DNA of 64,000 bases from Archangium violaceum Cb vi76 (GCF_000733295.1 NZ_JPMI01000322.1:1-64000), one strand, 5' to 3'. Counted from the stretch's first letter, positions 52,869 to 61,649 are shown. Translations and numbers: made by a program. The notes: generated by a model from the letters alone, not told the origin.

Positions 52869-53276
52869 TCAGCTCAGGTAGGACGTGGCGAACTCGTCGG
52901 CATGGACGATGGGCTGCCGTCCGGCGAAGCCCCCCTCCAGCTCGTGCCAGTGGGTGACCGCCGTCTCGCCAAAGCGCCAGCAGAGGTACACCGGCCGTCC
53001 GTCCTTGAGCGCGCGGAAGTCCACCAGCCCGTCCGCGGCCTTGAGCTCCACGCCCAGGTCCTGGAACCGCTCCAGCTCGCCCTGGATGCTGTCGATGAGC
53101 GCATCCCGCTCCCCGCGCAGCGGCGCGGTGCGCTCCGGGCCTGCTCCCGCCTCCTGGAGCGCTTCCAGCTCGCGCACGAGCGCATGCACACGCTCCACGA
53201 ACGGCCGCACCCGGGTGAAGGTGCGGGTGAGCACTGGGATGAGGCGGTTGGCTTCTTCCACTCCGAAGTAGCGCAT
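52869..53276 (-). CDS. DUF2203 family protein
   Basis: This 135-residue protein begins MRYFGVEEANRLIPVLTRTF, then a long helix (VERVHALVRELEALQEAGAG), and a beta part with GVELKAADGLVDFRA, VYLCWRFGETAVTHWHELEG. These are hallmarks of DUF2203, whose founding members are helical hairpin proteins of unknown role. It is cytosolic. It lies between the two histone-like paralogues. Confidence 0.82.
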   Translation of the reverse strand: MRYFGVEEANRLIPVLTRTFTRVRPFVERVHALVRELEALQEAGAGPERTAPLRGERDALIDSIQGELERFQDLGVELKAADGLVDFRALKDGRPVYLCWRFGETAVTHWHELEGGFAGRQPIVHADEFATSYLS

Positions 53277-53345
53277 GGCGGTCCCGAGTCTAGCGTCCGG
53301 GGCCGGTGGAGAGGGGCGCGAGCCACGCGTCTCGGCGCTTCCCCG

Positions 53346-53855
53346 TCAGCGCTTCTTCTTCGTCGGCACGCGTTTGGCGGCCGTCTTCACCGCGCGCGCC
53401 ACGGTCTTCTTCGCCGCCGCCGCGGCACGCGACAACACCTTGCGCCCGACGTTGCGCAGCGACACGGGCTCGGCCTCGCTCTTCCGGGTGGGGCTCTTCT
53501 CCACCATGGGCTTCCGGGTCGTGGTGGCCTTGGGCGCCGCCGTCTGCTTGCGAGCGGGTGCCTTCCTGGCCGCCGCGCTCTTCGTCTGGGCCGTGGCCTT
53601 CTTCGCCGCGGGCCTGCTGGCCGTGCCCTTCGCCTTCACCGCCGGTGCGCGCTTCCTCGCCTGGGCGCGTGAGCGATAGCGTTTCACGGTTTCGGCGTGG
53701 GCCTGTCCATAGGTGGCGGGAGCCTTGGGCGGCGTGGCGTGCTCCTGGCTCGGGGCGAGCTCGTGCTCCGCGTTGCCGAGCCGCGCGCCCGAGCCCTGGT
53801 AGGTCTGCGCGGGCTGTTGCGACTTGAAGGGTTCGAAACTGTAGGTTCTGCCCAT
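53346..53855 (-). CDS. histone H1-like basic protein, paralogue 2
   Basis: This 169-residue protein starts MGRTYSFEPFKSQQP after AGGAGAC. Its C-terminal 100 residues are Ala/Lys-rich repeats (KAAP and KKA units, ending AAKKTVARAVKTAAKRV and PTKKKR) like eukaryote-type H1 histones and bacterial H1-like proteins. It shares the start and the internal TYGQAHAETVKRY block with the protein at 52170-52748. It is likely a nucleoid-associated DNA compactor, possibly stress-induced. No other motif is visible. Confidence 0.68.
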   Translation of the reverse strand: MGRTYSFEPFKSQQPAQTYQGSGARLGNAEHELAPSQEHATPPKAPATYGQAHAETVKRYRSRAQARKRAPAVKAKGTASRPAAKKATAQTKSAAARKAPARKQTAAPKATTTRKPMVEKSPTRKSEAEPVSLRNVGRKVLSRAAAAAKKTVARAVKTAAKRVPTKKKR

Positions 53856-54226
53856 AGATGTCTCCTGCTGGCGTACTTCGGCTGACCCAAAGGTAGGGAG
53901 CATTCCCAGGCGGAGGAATGGCTCGCGGGTCAGGGGGAGCGGGCGAGCGACGGGTCCGGATGGACCTGCGGAAAGCCCGCGCACAAGGCGTGGTGGGGGC
54001 GGGTGCAGGATGACCTGGAGGGTCGGATGGACCTCCCCGTAAATCCGGACAGGGCCGGATAGAATAAAAAGTCCTACTGGAATTCTACCCCCCCTCGTCT
54101 CGTGGAGACTTGTATCAGGGCGAGGGAGGTCTGGTGGGAAAGGGCAACCCTTCACGTGGGCCCATGGCTTGCACGACTTCGTGTCGAAGCAGACTCGACA
54201 GCAGTCCGGGGGAGAGCGAGACCACC
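53856..54226 (+). other. 371-base non-coding region upstream of the terpene cyclase
   Basis: No reliable gene is visible in this stretch between the histone-like protein and the terpene cyclase. It includes an AT-rich patch (54060-54085, TAGAATAAAAAG onward) that could hold a promoter; TAGAAT at 54060-54065 is a -10-like hexamer but no clear -35 box is present at the usual spacing. A short in-frame extension of the cyclase from 54110 lacks a ribosome site. Confidence 0.45.
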
Positions 54227-55201
54227 ATGAGCGCCTTTCACCTGCCGCAACTGTTCTGCCCGATCACTCCCGAGTTGCACCCCCTCATGAGGGAAATCGA
54301 GGGCGATGCGCTGGAGCGCTGGTCGAAGTACCTGGGTGTGCACGCGAGGCACTCGGTGTTCCACAAGCTGCAGCGCAGCCACTTCCCCTTCCTGCTGGGC
54401 CGCTGCCACCCGGACGTGCCGCAGGAGAACCTGCGCGCGGCGCTGGACTTCCTCATCTGGAATTTCTCGTGGGATGACCAGGTGGACGTGGGCGAGGTGC
54501 CCGCCGAGTGGGTGCGCCAGCAGAGCGAGATGGCGCGGGCGGTGCTTGAGGGCGCCATTCCCTACCACGACGCTCCGCCGCTGCTGTGGCTGCTGGCGAG
54601 CATCCGCGAGCGCATCGCCGAGCGGATGCCGGCGCAGTGGATGAAGCGCTTCATCCATGCCTGCCAGTGCTACTTCGAGGGCACCATCTGGGAGGCGGAG
54701 GTGCGTGGCAACCGCGTCTGCCTGGACGTGGACACGTACATCCAGCTGCGCCGCCTGTCGGTGGGCACGTACATGGGCTTCACCCAGGTGGAGGCCATCG
54801 AGGGCTTCCTGCTGCCCGAGGAGGTGCTGGCGCACCCGGCCCTGCAAGCGCTGGTGGAGACGGCCACGGACGTCATCGCCTGGGCCAACGACTTGTTCTC
54901 GCTGGCGCAGGATCTCCAGGACGAGTTCCACCCCAACCTGGTGTTCTCCCTCCAGAAGGAGCGGGGGCTGGGGCTGCAGGAGGCCATCGACGTGGCGGTG
55001 GACATGCACGACACGGCGATGCGGCGCTTCCTGGAGCAGGAGAAGAGCCTGCCCTCGTTCGGCGAGCACGACGCGCACGTGGCGCGCTACGTCACGGGCA
55101 TCCGCCGCTGGGTGCGCGCCAACGTGGACTGGTCCATCCAGACGGGCCGCTACCAGGAGGGCACGGGTGAGGCGGCCCCCCAGCGGGTGCGCGTGGCCTG
55201 A
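54227..55201 (+). CDS. class I terpene synthase (sesquiterpene cyclase-like)
   Basis: This 324-residue single-domain terpene cyclase has the Asp-rich metal motif DDQVD at residues 83-87 and a second metal motif NDLFSLAQD at 221-229, where the usual third ligand Glu is Asp229. The C-terminal WSIQTGRY (RY pair at 308-309) is the conserved product-cavity motif. Together these bind Mg2+ and the diphosphate of farnesyl or geranyl diphosphate. It is shorter than geosmin synthase and has no second domain. GGGGGAG precedes the ATG. No other terpenoid gene is adjacent, so the product cannot be named. Confidence 0.92.
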   Translation: MSAFHLPQLFCPITPELHPLMREIEGDALERWSKYLGVHARHSVFHKLQRSHFPFLLGRCHPDVPQENLRAALDFLIWNFSWDDQVDVGEVPAEWVRQQSEMARAVLEGAIPYHDAPPLLWLLASIRERIAERMPAQWMKRFIHACQCYFEGTIWEAEVRGNRVCLDVDTYIQLRRLSVGTYMGFTQVEAIEGFLLPEEVLAHPALQALVETATDVIAWANDLFSLAQDLQDEFHPNLVFSLQKERGLGLQEAIDVAVDMHDTAMRRFLEQEKSLPSFGEHDAHVARYVTGIRRWVRANVDWSIQTGRYQEGTGEAAPQRVRVA

Positions 55202-55234
55202 GAGGCCCTGGGCGCGAGGCCGGGGCCCTCGCGC

Positions 55235-55843
55235 CTACTCCCAGGAGAACTCCACCGCGAAGTCGGTGAGGGTGCTCTGCCGCACGGTGACGCGCGTGCC
55301 CTTGAGCTGGGCGGCGTTGAGGATCTGCATCAACGAGCCGGCGAAGTAGGCCCCGGGGATGGCATTGACGTAGTCGATCCGCCCGCTCTTGGGGCCGCTC
55401 CACGTCAGCGAGCAGGAGCCGTGGTCCCACGCCGTCTTGTAGGCCGAGGGCATGCTCTCGACGAGCCGCTTGGGCTCCTTGCCCACCAGCGACAGCAACA
55501 TCTTCCCGGTGGTGGACTCGAGGAAGCGCGGCGCGACGCGCATGCCCAGGTGCTGCATCGCCCCGTCGAAGCCGCCGTGCTTGTCGCTCAGCTCGCGCGC
55601 GGCGGCGTACGTCAGCTTGAGGAAGGTGCCGACGGGGTAGGAGAAGAAGGCGGTGAAGTTGGCGCTTCCCGCCGCCTCCACACAGCGCTTGAGCGACTCC
55701 GCGCTCCCCTCGCTCCGTACCAGCTCCAGCGCCGAGCCGAAGAGGAATCCACGCGTGGTGTCCTTGGGCCCCAACACGGCCAGCCGCTGCTCCAACTGCT
55801 GTTGCGTTGCTGCGGATCCCTGCGACGACTGCGCCATGCTCAT
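55235..55843 (-). CDS. DUF2378 (TIGR02265) family myxobacterial protein
   Basis: This 202-residue protein has the family blocks TTRGFLFGSALELVRSEG, YPVGTFLKLTYAAARELSDK, then AMQHLGMRVAPRFLESTTGK. TIGR02265 proteins are a paralogous myxobacterial family of about 200 residues, with tens of copies per genome and no known role. There is no signal. The ATG at 55843 is in family position; an alternative ATG lies six bases later. The gene is convergent with the terpene cyclase. Confidence 0.83.
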   Translation of the reverse strand: MSMAQSSQGSAATQQQLEQRLAVLGPKDTTRGFLFGSALELVRSEGSAESLKRCVEAAGSANFTAFFSYPVGTFLKLTYAAARELSDKHGGFDGAMQHLGMRVAPRFLESTTGKMLLSLVGKEPKRLVESMPSAYKTAWDHGSCSLTWSGPKSGRIDYVNAIPGAYFAGSLMQILNAAQLKGTRVTVRQSTLTDFAVEFSWE

Positions 55844-55898
55844 GCGTGTGACCCCCGGGAGGTGACGTCTACTCTACGACGGTTCCCGGGGGTCTGTT

Positions 55899-56594
55899 CT
55901 AGAGGTCCAAGAATTCGAGCAGTGCCCCGAGTTCCTGGTCGGACAATGCTTCCTGGCTGTAGGGCGGCATATTTCCACCCACGCCGAAGAAGCGGCCGTG
56001 CCGCACCTTCTCGATGAAGACAATCCGGGGAGGAATTCCGGGAAAGAGCGTGCCGTAGTCATTGGCCACGTCGGGGAGGATGGAGGCGAGCTCCGTGAGG
56101 CGGCCCTTTCCGGTGTGGGGCTCGCCGTGGCAGTCCTGGCACGCGGCCTGGTACACGCGCGCGCCCTCGCTGGCGCTGCCCCGGGGCACGTCGGCGATGT
56201 CCTTGACGAGCGTGAAGGGCTGCGCCGGTGCCTGGGCGTCCGGGCTGATGCTCACGAGGTACTCGTAGAGGGCGCGGCTCTTCGGGTCCTCGGGCGTGAG
56301 CGGGGTGACGCCGCGCATGAAGGCCGTGTAGCAGAAGTTCACCGCGTCCAGCAGGCGTGTCTCGTAGCCGCCGAACCAGTGGGGACGGGACGCCACGTTG
56401 TACAGCGAGAGGCCCGCGTACACCTTGTCCGCGGGCGGCGTGGCCGTGGTGGCGTGGCACGTGGCGCACGAGAAGCTGTTGTACTGGCTCTCCGACAGCG
56501 ACGCGTCACGGAACAGCTCCTCGCCGTACTCCGCCGCGGGCCGGGGGCCACAGCCGGCCGCGAGCAGCACCACTCCCAATCCCAGCCACCTCAT
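55899..56594 (-). CDS. diheme c-type cytochrome lipoprotein
   Basis: This 231-residue protein has a lipoprotein signal (LGLGVVLLAAGCG) and two c-type heme sites, SCATCHA and ACQDCHG. It continues with PYSQEALSDQELGALLEFL, and the Met in GGNMPPYS is a likely axial ligand. It should be an envelope electron carrier anchored by its lipid. It is the last gene of an operon whose genes overlap by four bases, with a YVTN propeller just upstream. The electron partner is not known; no oxidase is present. Confidence 0.87.
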   Translation of the reverse strand: MRWLGLGVVLLAAGCGPRPAAEYGEELFRDASLSESQYNSFSCATCHATTATPPADKVYAGLSLYNVASRPHWFGGYETRLLDAVNFCYTAFMRGVTPLTPEDPKSRALYEYLVSISPDAQAPAQPFTLVKDIADVPRGSASEGARVYQAACQDCHGEPHTGKGRLTELASILPDVANDYGTLFPGIPPRIVFIEKVRHGRFFGVGGNMPPYSQEALSDQELGALLEFLDL

Positions 56595-57820
56595 GGCTTC
56601 CTCCGCAGGACGCCCACCGAGTCCGGATAGATGCCCACCTGCACCGTCTTCACCACCGTGCCCACCTCGCCGGCCTGGAGATCCAACACGTGCAGCGTGC
56701 CGGGGCCCCGGTGGTCGCCCTCACACACCGCCAGTGCATGCCGGCCATCCGGTGTGAGCTCCACCTGGTGCACGTTGAGGCAGCCCGCGTCCGACAGGTG
56801 GATTTCTCCCTGGATGGTGGACGTGGCCGTGTCGATGACGGCCACGGCGTCCACCGCCTGGTAGGGCAGGTAGAGCGTCTTGCCGTCCGGGGTGACGACG
56901 CCGAACATGGGCGCGCCGCGCAGGCCATAGATGGAGCGCTCGGGCCGCACCGTGAGCGACTCGGGGTCCAGGTAGTGCACGATGCGGCTCTTGAGCGAGC
57001 TCACCCACAGCGTGCCATCCGTGGGCGACAGCGTGAGGGCGTACGGCTCGTGCCTCGGCGCCAGGACGGTGCCCGCGTTGGGCATCTTCACCGGGGTGAC
57101 GGTGGGCGTCGGCGTGTCGAGCCGCACCACCGCCACCTCGTCCGAGATGCAGGCGGCATAGGCCCGCTTCTCGTCGGGGGACAGGCGCACCGCGTGCGGC
57201 GCCGGGCACAGGGACACCATCGCCTTGCGCGTCATCGTGTCCGCGTCGATGACGGCCAGGCGCGCGTTCATCTTGCTCGCGTCGGTGACGCCGCTGTTCG
57301 CCGCCTCCTGGATCTTCAGGATGTCGAAGTGCGTCTGGTAGAGCGTGCGGCCATCCGCGCTGAGGATGAGGTCCCCGGGGTTGCGGTCCACGCGCGTCGA
57401 GCCCACCAGCCGGTTGTCCTTCGCATCCAGCTTGAGGGCGTAGCCGTCCGCGGTGCCACTGCCGTGGTTGCCGTGCGGGCCCGAGCCGGCACCGGGCACG
57501 AAGTAGGAGAGGCCCACGTAGTAGTAGTCCCCGCGCGGGGAGAAGGCGGCGTGGTGCGGCCCCTCCAGCTCCACGGGGTTGAGCCCCACGGGGAGGCGGG
57601 CCAGCTCGCCCCAGCCCGGCGAGAGCATGCTGTCCAGGTCCAGCAGGCTCACGGTGTCATCGAGGCTGTTGGTGACGATGATGCGCCCGCCACCGAGCGC
57701 GGGCAGCTCCGGCCCGGTGGGCCAGGCCGTGTCATGGGCGAAGTCGAGCTCCGTCGGTTCCGTACCGGTGCAGGCCCCGAGCGCCAGCGGGGCGAGCAGC
57801 GCGAGCAGGCGCCGCCTCAC
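56591..57820 (-). CDS. YVTN-type beta-propeller lipoprotein
   Basis: This 409-residue protein has a lipoprotein signal (LLALLAPLALGAC) and repeated propeller blades with YVTN-like strands (RIIVTNSLDDTVSLLDLDS; AYAACISDEVAVVRL; TLYLPYQAVDAVAVIDT). A long Gly/His insertion (GAGSGPHGNHGSGTADG) lies near residue 110. Such seven-bladed proteins occur with cytochromes in metal or redox systems. Its start overlaps the stop of the small lipoprotein gene by four bases and its stop overlaps the cytochrome start by four bases, so all belong to one operon. Confidence 0.83.
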   Translation of the reverse strand: MRRRLLALLAPLALGACTGTEPTELDFAHDTAWPTGPELPALGGGRIIVTNSLDDTVSLLDLDSMLSPGWGELARLPVGLNPVELEGPHHAAFSPRGDYYYVGLSYFVPGAGSGPHGNHGSGTADGYALKLDAKDNRLVGSTRVDRNPGDLILSADGRTLYQTHFDILKIQEAANSGVTDASKMNARLAVIDADTMTRKAMVSLCPAPHAVRLSPDEKRAYAACISDEVAVVRLDTPTPTVTPVKMPNAGTVLAPRHEPYALTLSPTDGTLWVSSLKSRIVHYLDPESLTVRPERSIYGLRGAPMFGVVTPDGKTLYLPYQAVDAVAVIDTATSTIQGEIHLSDAGCLNVHQVELTPDGRHALAVCEGDHRGPGTLHVLDLQAGEVGTVVKTVQVGIYPDSVGVLRRKP

Positions 57821-58437
57821 TGCGCGCTCCGGCGGAAGGTGCGCGGCTCGGCGAGGCGGAAGGGGCCCTCGGTGACGCGGTTCTGCACGAGGTAGGCGCT
57901 CATCACCTGCACGGTGAGGTCCTTGCCCGTGTGCTTGCCCAGCTCGGCCCAGGAGGTGTCATCCATCTGCCAGGACAGCTCCGAGGTCAGTACCTGGACC
58001 ACCGGGCACTCGCCGCCGGCGGAGATCTCCACCCAGTAGAGGTCTCCCGTGTACGGAGGCAGGTGCGCGTGGGCGGTGGGGAGGATGAGCTCTCCCAACC
58101 AGGCGCCGAAGGAGCGCGAGGGACGGGGCGCCGCCTTCAGCGCGAGCATGCCCTCGGCCGGGCGCTGCAACGAGGCGCTCAGGGGCGAGGTCCACTCCCA
58201 GGTGGGCGGGGTGGCGTTGGCCGGGTACACCTCGCCCACGGAGGGGGAGACGAGGTCGACGGCGCGGGAGGAGTCGATGGGCCGCGGCTTCACGTCCACC
58301 AGGGCGCGCCAGGCCTCGTCGGTGGACCTGCCGGCGTAGAGGGGCTCTCCGCAATCCACGGGGGTGTTTGGCTCGCAGGCGGAAGTGGCCAGGGCCAGGG
58401 TGGCCACGCAGACGGTGCTCAGGTGTTTCACGTTCAT
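57817..58437 (-). CDS. lipoprotein of unknown function in the cytochrome operon
   Basis: This 206-residue protein has a lipoprotein signal (LSTVCVATLALATSAC) and a mature part without recognisable motifs: PTWEWTSPLSASLQRPAEGM, HAHLPPYTGDLYWVEISAGG, SELSWQMDDTSWAELGKHTG. A short HAH segment may bind metal. It is encoded three bases after the Asp-box protein and overlaps the propeller gene by four bases. I do not recognise a family; position suggests it is part of the same envelope assembly. Confidence 0.62.
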   Translation of the reverse strand: MNVKHLSTVCVATLALATSACEPNTPVDCGEPLYAGRSTDEAWRALVDVKPRPIDSSRAVDLVSPSVGEVYPANATPPTWEWTSPLSASLQRPAEGMLALKAAPRPSRSFGAWLGELILPTAHAHLPPYTGDLYWVEISAGGECPVVQVLTSELSWQMDDTSWAELGKHTGKDLTVQVMSAYLVQNRVTEGPFRLAEPRTFRRSAQ

Positions 58438-58440
58438 GGC

Positions 58441-59823
58441 TCAGTTCTCCGGGTTGCGCCGCCGCGTGCGGCGGAGGGTCGACAGCACGAGCAGACAGGC
58501 CGCGGGCACGAGGCCACTGGCGGACGAGCATCCCTTCTTGGGCGGAGGCTGGGGCTCCTCCGGTCTGGGATTGGTGGTGCCGGCATCCGGGATGTTCGTG
58601 CCCGCGTCGTCGCCGCCGGGTGAGCCCCCATCCGGCGGAGTCCCGGCATCCGGCGTCTCCTCGGGTGGCAGGTACGGGTCGGCCTCGATGGTGGGGGCGA
58701 ACTGGGGCCAATAGGGCCGGCAGATGTCATGTGTCGGGGTGCCCGCGGGGCACGCCGGGGGTTGGGTGTCGGGCAGGTTGAAGAGGGCCGTGTACGTCTG
58801 GCCCTCGTCGGTGGTGGTGGCCAGGGCCCAGTCGTGCAGGCGCGAGGCGCCGCAGACGTAGAGGACGTCCCCTTCGCGCTGCGCGCAGGCATTGCCGTCG
58901 GGCAGGGGGAGCTGGGTGGCGCGGCTCTCCCCGGCGCGGACGCGGAAGAGACGCGTGTGCGTGGCGGCCCAGAGCGTGTTGCCATCGGCGGAGACCTCGA
59001 TGCCGATGAGGTACTCGCCGAGACCGTCGTGCTCCTCGCCCTCCGGGTGGACCACGGAGGTGAAGGTGCGGCCACCGTCCTTGCTCTCCATCACGTAGGT
59101 CCAACCCTGCCAGGAGACGCGCACCCAGAGCCGGTCCGGGTCGGTGTCGGACACCTTCAGGACGAACAGATCGTAGGGGTACGGGGGTCCCACGAACTCC
59201 TTGAAGGGTTGCTCCGTCCAGGTGGAGCCCTCGTCATCGCTGCGGTAGAGGCTCAGGCGGGTGGTGGTGCCGCCGGAGACGTAGATGCGTCGCGAGTCCG
59301 AGGGCGCCACCTTCACGGCGGTGAAGACGAGGGTGTCGCTCTGCATGACGGGGGTGAACGTCTGGCCGCCATCGTCGCTGCGGTAGACGCCGTTGCGCGA
59401 GGTGCTGCGGCTCGTCGTCACCCACAGGCGCGAGGGATTGGACGCGGGCGATGCGAGCCCGATGGGCCATAGCCCCTGGGACTTGAAGTAGTCATGCACC
59501 GTCCAGGTGCAGCCGCCGTCGGTCGAGCGGATGAGCGAGGCGCCGGTGGCGGCGAGCAGGGTGCCATCGGGCTGCCAGAGGAAGGTCTCCGGGCGCCAGC
59601 CGCCGTAGTTCATGGCCTCGGGGCAGATCCAATTCCAGGTCTTTCCCGTGTCGCGAGAGATGAGAGCGCCGAAGGTGGCGCCGAGGAACATGTCCTCGGG
59701 GTGGCCGCGGCGGATGGTGACACTGGTGGTGTCCGGGTAGCCCAGGTGCGCCAGGGCGGGAGGGGTGTACAGCGCGAGCGGTGCCAGCAGCAGCGCGCGG
59801 CGGAGCGAGGAGAGGAGATTCAA
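58441..59823 (-). CDS. secreted Asp-box (BNR) propeller protein with MYXO-CTERM tail
   Basis: This 460-residue protein has a signal peptide (LLLAPLALYTPPALA), six Asp-box repeats with (S/T)xDxGxTW/F/Y (SRDTGKTW, STDGGCTW, SDDGGQTF, SDDEGSTW, SKDGGRTF, TTDEGQTY), a Pro/Asp-rich linker, and a C-terminal MYXO-CTERM tail, GCSSASGLVPAACLLVLSTL followed by an Arg run. The tail should direct surface anchoring. The repeats form a sialidase-like propeller, but no catalytic residues are seen. The only good start is a TTG at 59823, six bases after GGAGGG. It is the first gene of the operon. Confidence 0.85.
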   Translation of the reverse strand: MNLLSSLRRALLLAPLALYTPPALAHLGYPDTTSVTIRRGHPEDMFLGATFGALISRDTGKTWNWICPEAMNYGGWRPETFLWQPDGTLLAATGASLIRSTDGGCTWTVHDYFKSQGLWPIGLASPASNPSRLWVTTSRSTSRNGVYRSDDGGQTFTPVMQSDTLVFTAVKVAPSDSRRIYVSGGTTTRLSLYRSDDEGSTWTEQPFKEFVGPPYPYDLFVLKVSDTDPDRLWVRVSWQGWTYVMESKDGGRTFTSVVHPEGEEHDGLGEYLIGIEVSADGNTLWAATHTRLFRVRAGESRATQLPLPDGNACAQREGDVLYVCGASRLHDWALATTTDEGQTYTALFNLPDTQPPACPAGTPTHDICRPYWPQFAPTIEADPYLPPEETPDAGTPPDGGSPGGDDAGTNIPDAGTTNPRPEEPQPPPKKGCSSASGLVPAACLLVLSTLRRTRRRNPEN

Positions 59824-60012
59824 GGGAGGCCCTCCAGAGACGGAACCCGCACGATAAATGGCTGGGGTGGAAGGGTATACCGGTGCCCGGTGAGAGGGGA
59901 CCGATATGTGTCTGGTGGCCCGCTCGTTCACCGGGCGTGCGCGCGGGTGGGAGCGAGGCCCTCGAGGGGCGCGGTATCGTGGGCGCACCGAGCCATGAAA
60001 GGAAACGCCGAC

Positions 60013-61578
60013 ATGAAATGGACGCGTCGTGCCTGTGCGGTCCTGGCCCTTGGAGTCCTGCCGTTGTCCGCCTGCGATCGCGAGCCGCCGGAGCCGCCGG
60101 TCACCAACGATGTGGAGGGAGATTGGGTGGACACGGGCCGCTACGCGGCGTGCACGGTGCGCAACACCACGGAGTTCGCCTGCGGAGACCTGGAGGGCTT
60201 CGATGTCTCCCGATGTGACGCGGGCTCGCTGGCCGGCATTCCGGGGGATGGCATCTACACGATGCTGTACCGGCTGGACGCGGAGTCCCCGGGCATCGGG
60301 GCGGGTTCCTTCCGCGTGTCGGCGGATGGGAGCGAGGACTCGTTCCGGGGAGCGGCGCCGACGCAGCGGCAGGTGGACGCGGACACCTTCTTCCTGTCGA
60401 GCACGCGCGCGCAGTCGTCCTCGGTCTCTTTGCGCAACTCGGTGGTGGGGTGCCGGGCCGAGGGCAAGCGGCTGTACGGCTGCTACGTCAACTGCCGCAA
60501 CGGGAAGCGGACCAGCGCGGGCACCTTCGTGGCGGAGCGCTGGGAGCAGCGCGCGGGCGAGGCGGAGGCCTCGGGGTTGAGGCGGGTCTCCGAGTCGTTC
60601 GTGGAGGGGGGCATGCCGGTGGACATCTACGTGACCCAGGGCCATGCGTACGTGGTGTCGGTGCCGGATGGAGTCGAGCGGGGAGGGCTCACGGTCTTCG
60701 ATGTGAGCAACCCGGAGGCGCCGGTGTTCAAGACGTGGTTCAGCCTGCCCAACGACAACTATTGGAACGGGGTGTGGGCGAAGGGGAACGCGCTGTACGT
60801 GGCGAGCGCGGACTCGGGGGTGGTGGTGTTCGACATCACGAACCCGGCGAGTCCACAACTGGTGAAGAGCGTGTCGTCGGGACAGGGGCTGCTCAACGTG
60901 CACACGGTGTTCGTGGAGGGGGAGCGGCTGTACGCGATGTCACCGAGCCCGTCGCCGCGGACGTTCATCTACGACATCCAGAATCCCCTGGAGCCGAGGC
61001 GGCTGGGCGATTACGCGGAGGTGGGAGCGGGGACGGATCCGACGGTGGGCTATCCGCACGACGCGCTGGCCTTCGAGGGGATGCTGTACATCAACCACTG
61101 GTCGGGAGGGTACGTGATGGTGGACGTGAGCGACCCGGCGAATCCGAGGAAGGTGGGGGCGTACAAGTACCCGTACGCGACGAGTCACGCGAACGCGGTG
61201 GGGAAGTTCGGGGACAGGCGCATCGCGTTCGAGGGAGGGGAGAACTGGGGCGCGCACCTGCGGGTGCTGGACGTGACGGATCCGGCGCAACCGAAGCGGT
61301 TGGGCGAGTACAAGCTGGAGGAGAACGCCTCCATCCACAACATGGTGCTGAAGGGGGAGCGGCTCTACATCGCGTACTACCACCATGGAGTGAGGGTGCT
61401 GGACGTCTCGGTGCCGGAGAGCCCGAGGGAAGTGGCGCACTACAACACGTTCCGCGAGACGGACCCGGGCCGAGGGGAGAGCTTCTACGAGGGAGCGATC
61501 GGCATGCGTGTGCCAGGAGACGGGTACGTGTACGTCATCGACACCTCGAGGGGGCTGCTCATCTTCCCGGAGCTCTGA
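60013..61578 (+). CDS. LVIVD-repeat lipoprotein
   Basis: This 521-residue protein has a lipoprotein signal (ALGVLPLSACD) and, from about residue 195, repeated LVIVD-type units: GGLTVFDVSNPEAPVF, GVVVFDITNPASPQLVK, VMVDVSDPANPRKVG, LRVLDVTDPAQPKRLG and VRVLDVSVPESPREVA. These form a beta-propeller. The N-terminal 180 residues contain six or more cysteines and no recognised fold. AAAGGAA precedes the ATG at 60013, which is preferred over an ATG 18 bases upstream. It is divergent from the propeller/cytochrome operon and probably shares its regulation. Confidence 0.87.
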   Translation: MKWTRRACAVLALGVLPLSACDREPPEPPVTNDVEGDWVDTGRYAACTVRNTTEFACGDLEGFDVSRCDAGSLAGIPGDGIYTMLYRLDAESPGIGAGSFRVSADGSEDSFRGAAPTQRQVDADTFFLSSTRAQSSSVSLRNSVVGCRAEGKRLYGCYVNCRNGKRTSAGTFVAERWEQRAGEAEASGLRRVSESFVEGGMPVDIYVTQGHAYVVSVPDGVERGGLTVFDVSNPEAPVFKTWFSLPNDNYWNGVWAKGNALYVASADSGVVVFDITNPASPQLVKSVSSGQGLLNVHTVFVEGERLYAMSPSPSPRTFIYDIQNPLEPRRLGDYAEVGAGTDPTVGYPHDALAFEGMLYINHWSGGYVMVDVSDPANPRKVGAYKYPYATSHANAVGKFGDRRIAFEGGENWGAHLRVLDVTDPAQPKRLGEYKLEENASIHNMVLKGERLYIAYYHHGVRVLDVSVPESPREVAHYNTFRETDPGRGESFYEGAIGMRVPGDGYVYVIDTSRGLLIFPEL

Positions 61579-61590
61579 GCACCCAAACAA

Positions 61591-61625
61591 CCCCTCTCCC
61601 CCCGGGAGAGGGACGGGGTGAGGGT
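61591..61625 (+). repeat. REP-like interspersed repeat, copy C
   Basis: Same element as at 14812 and 14872: the inverted repeat CCCTCTCCC / GGGAGAGGG with CCC between, followed by ACGGGGTGAGGGT. It lies 13 bases after the LVIVD gene stop and may act as a terminator for it. Confidence 0.88.
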
Positions 61626-61649
61626 GCCTGTCACGGGGGCTGCATCTCG

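Noticed and set aside
54227-55201. Geosmin synthase
   Set aside because: The protein is a single domain of 324 residues and lacks the second cyclase domain.
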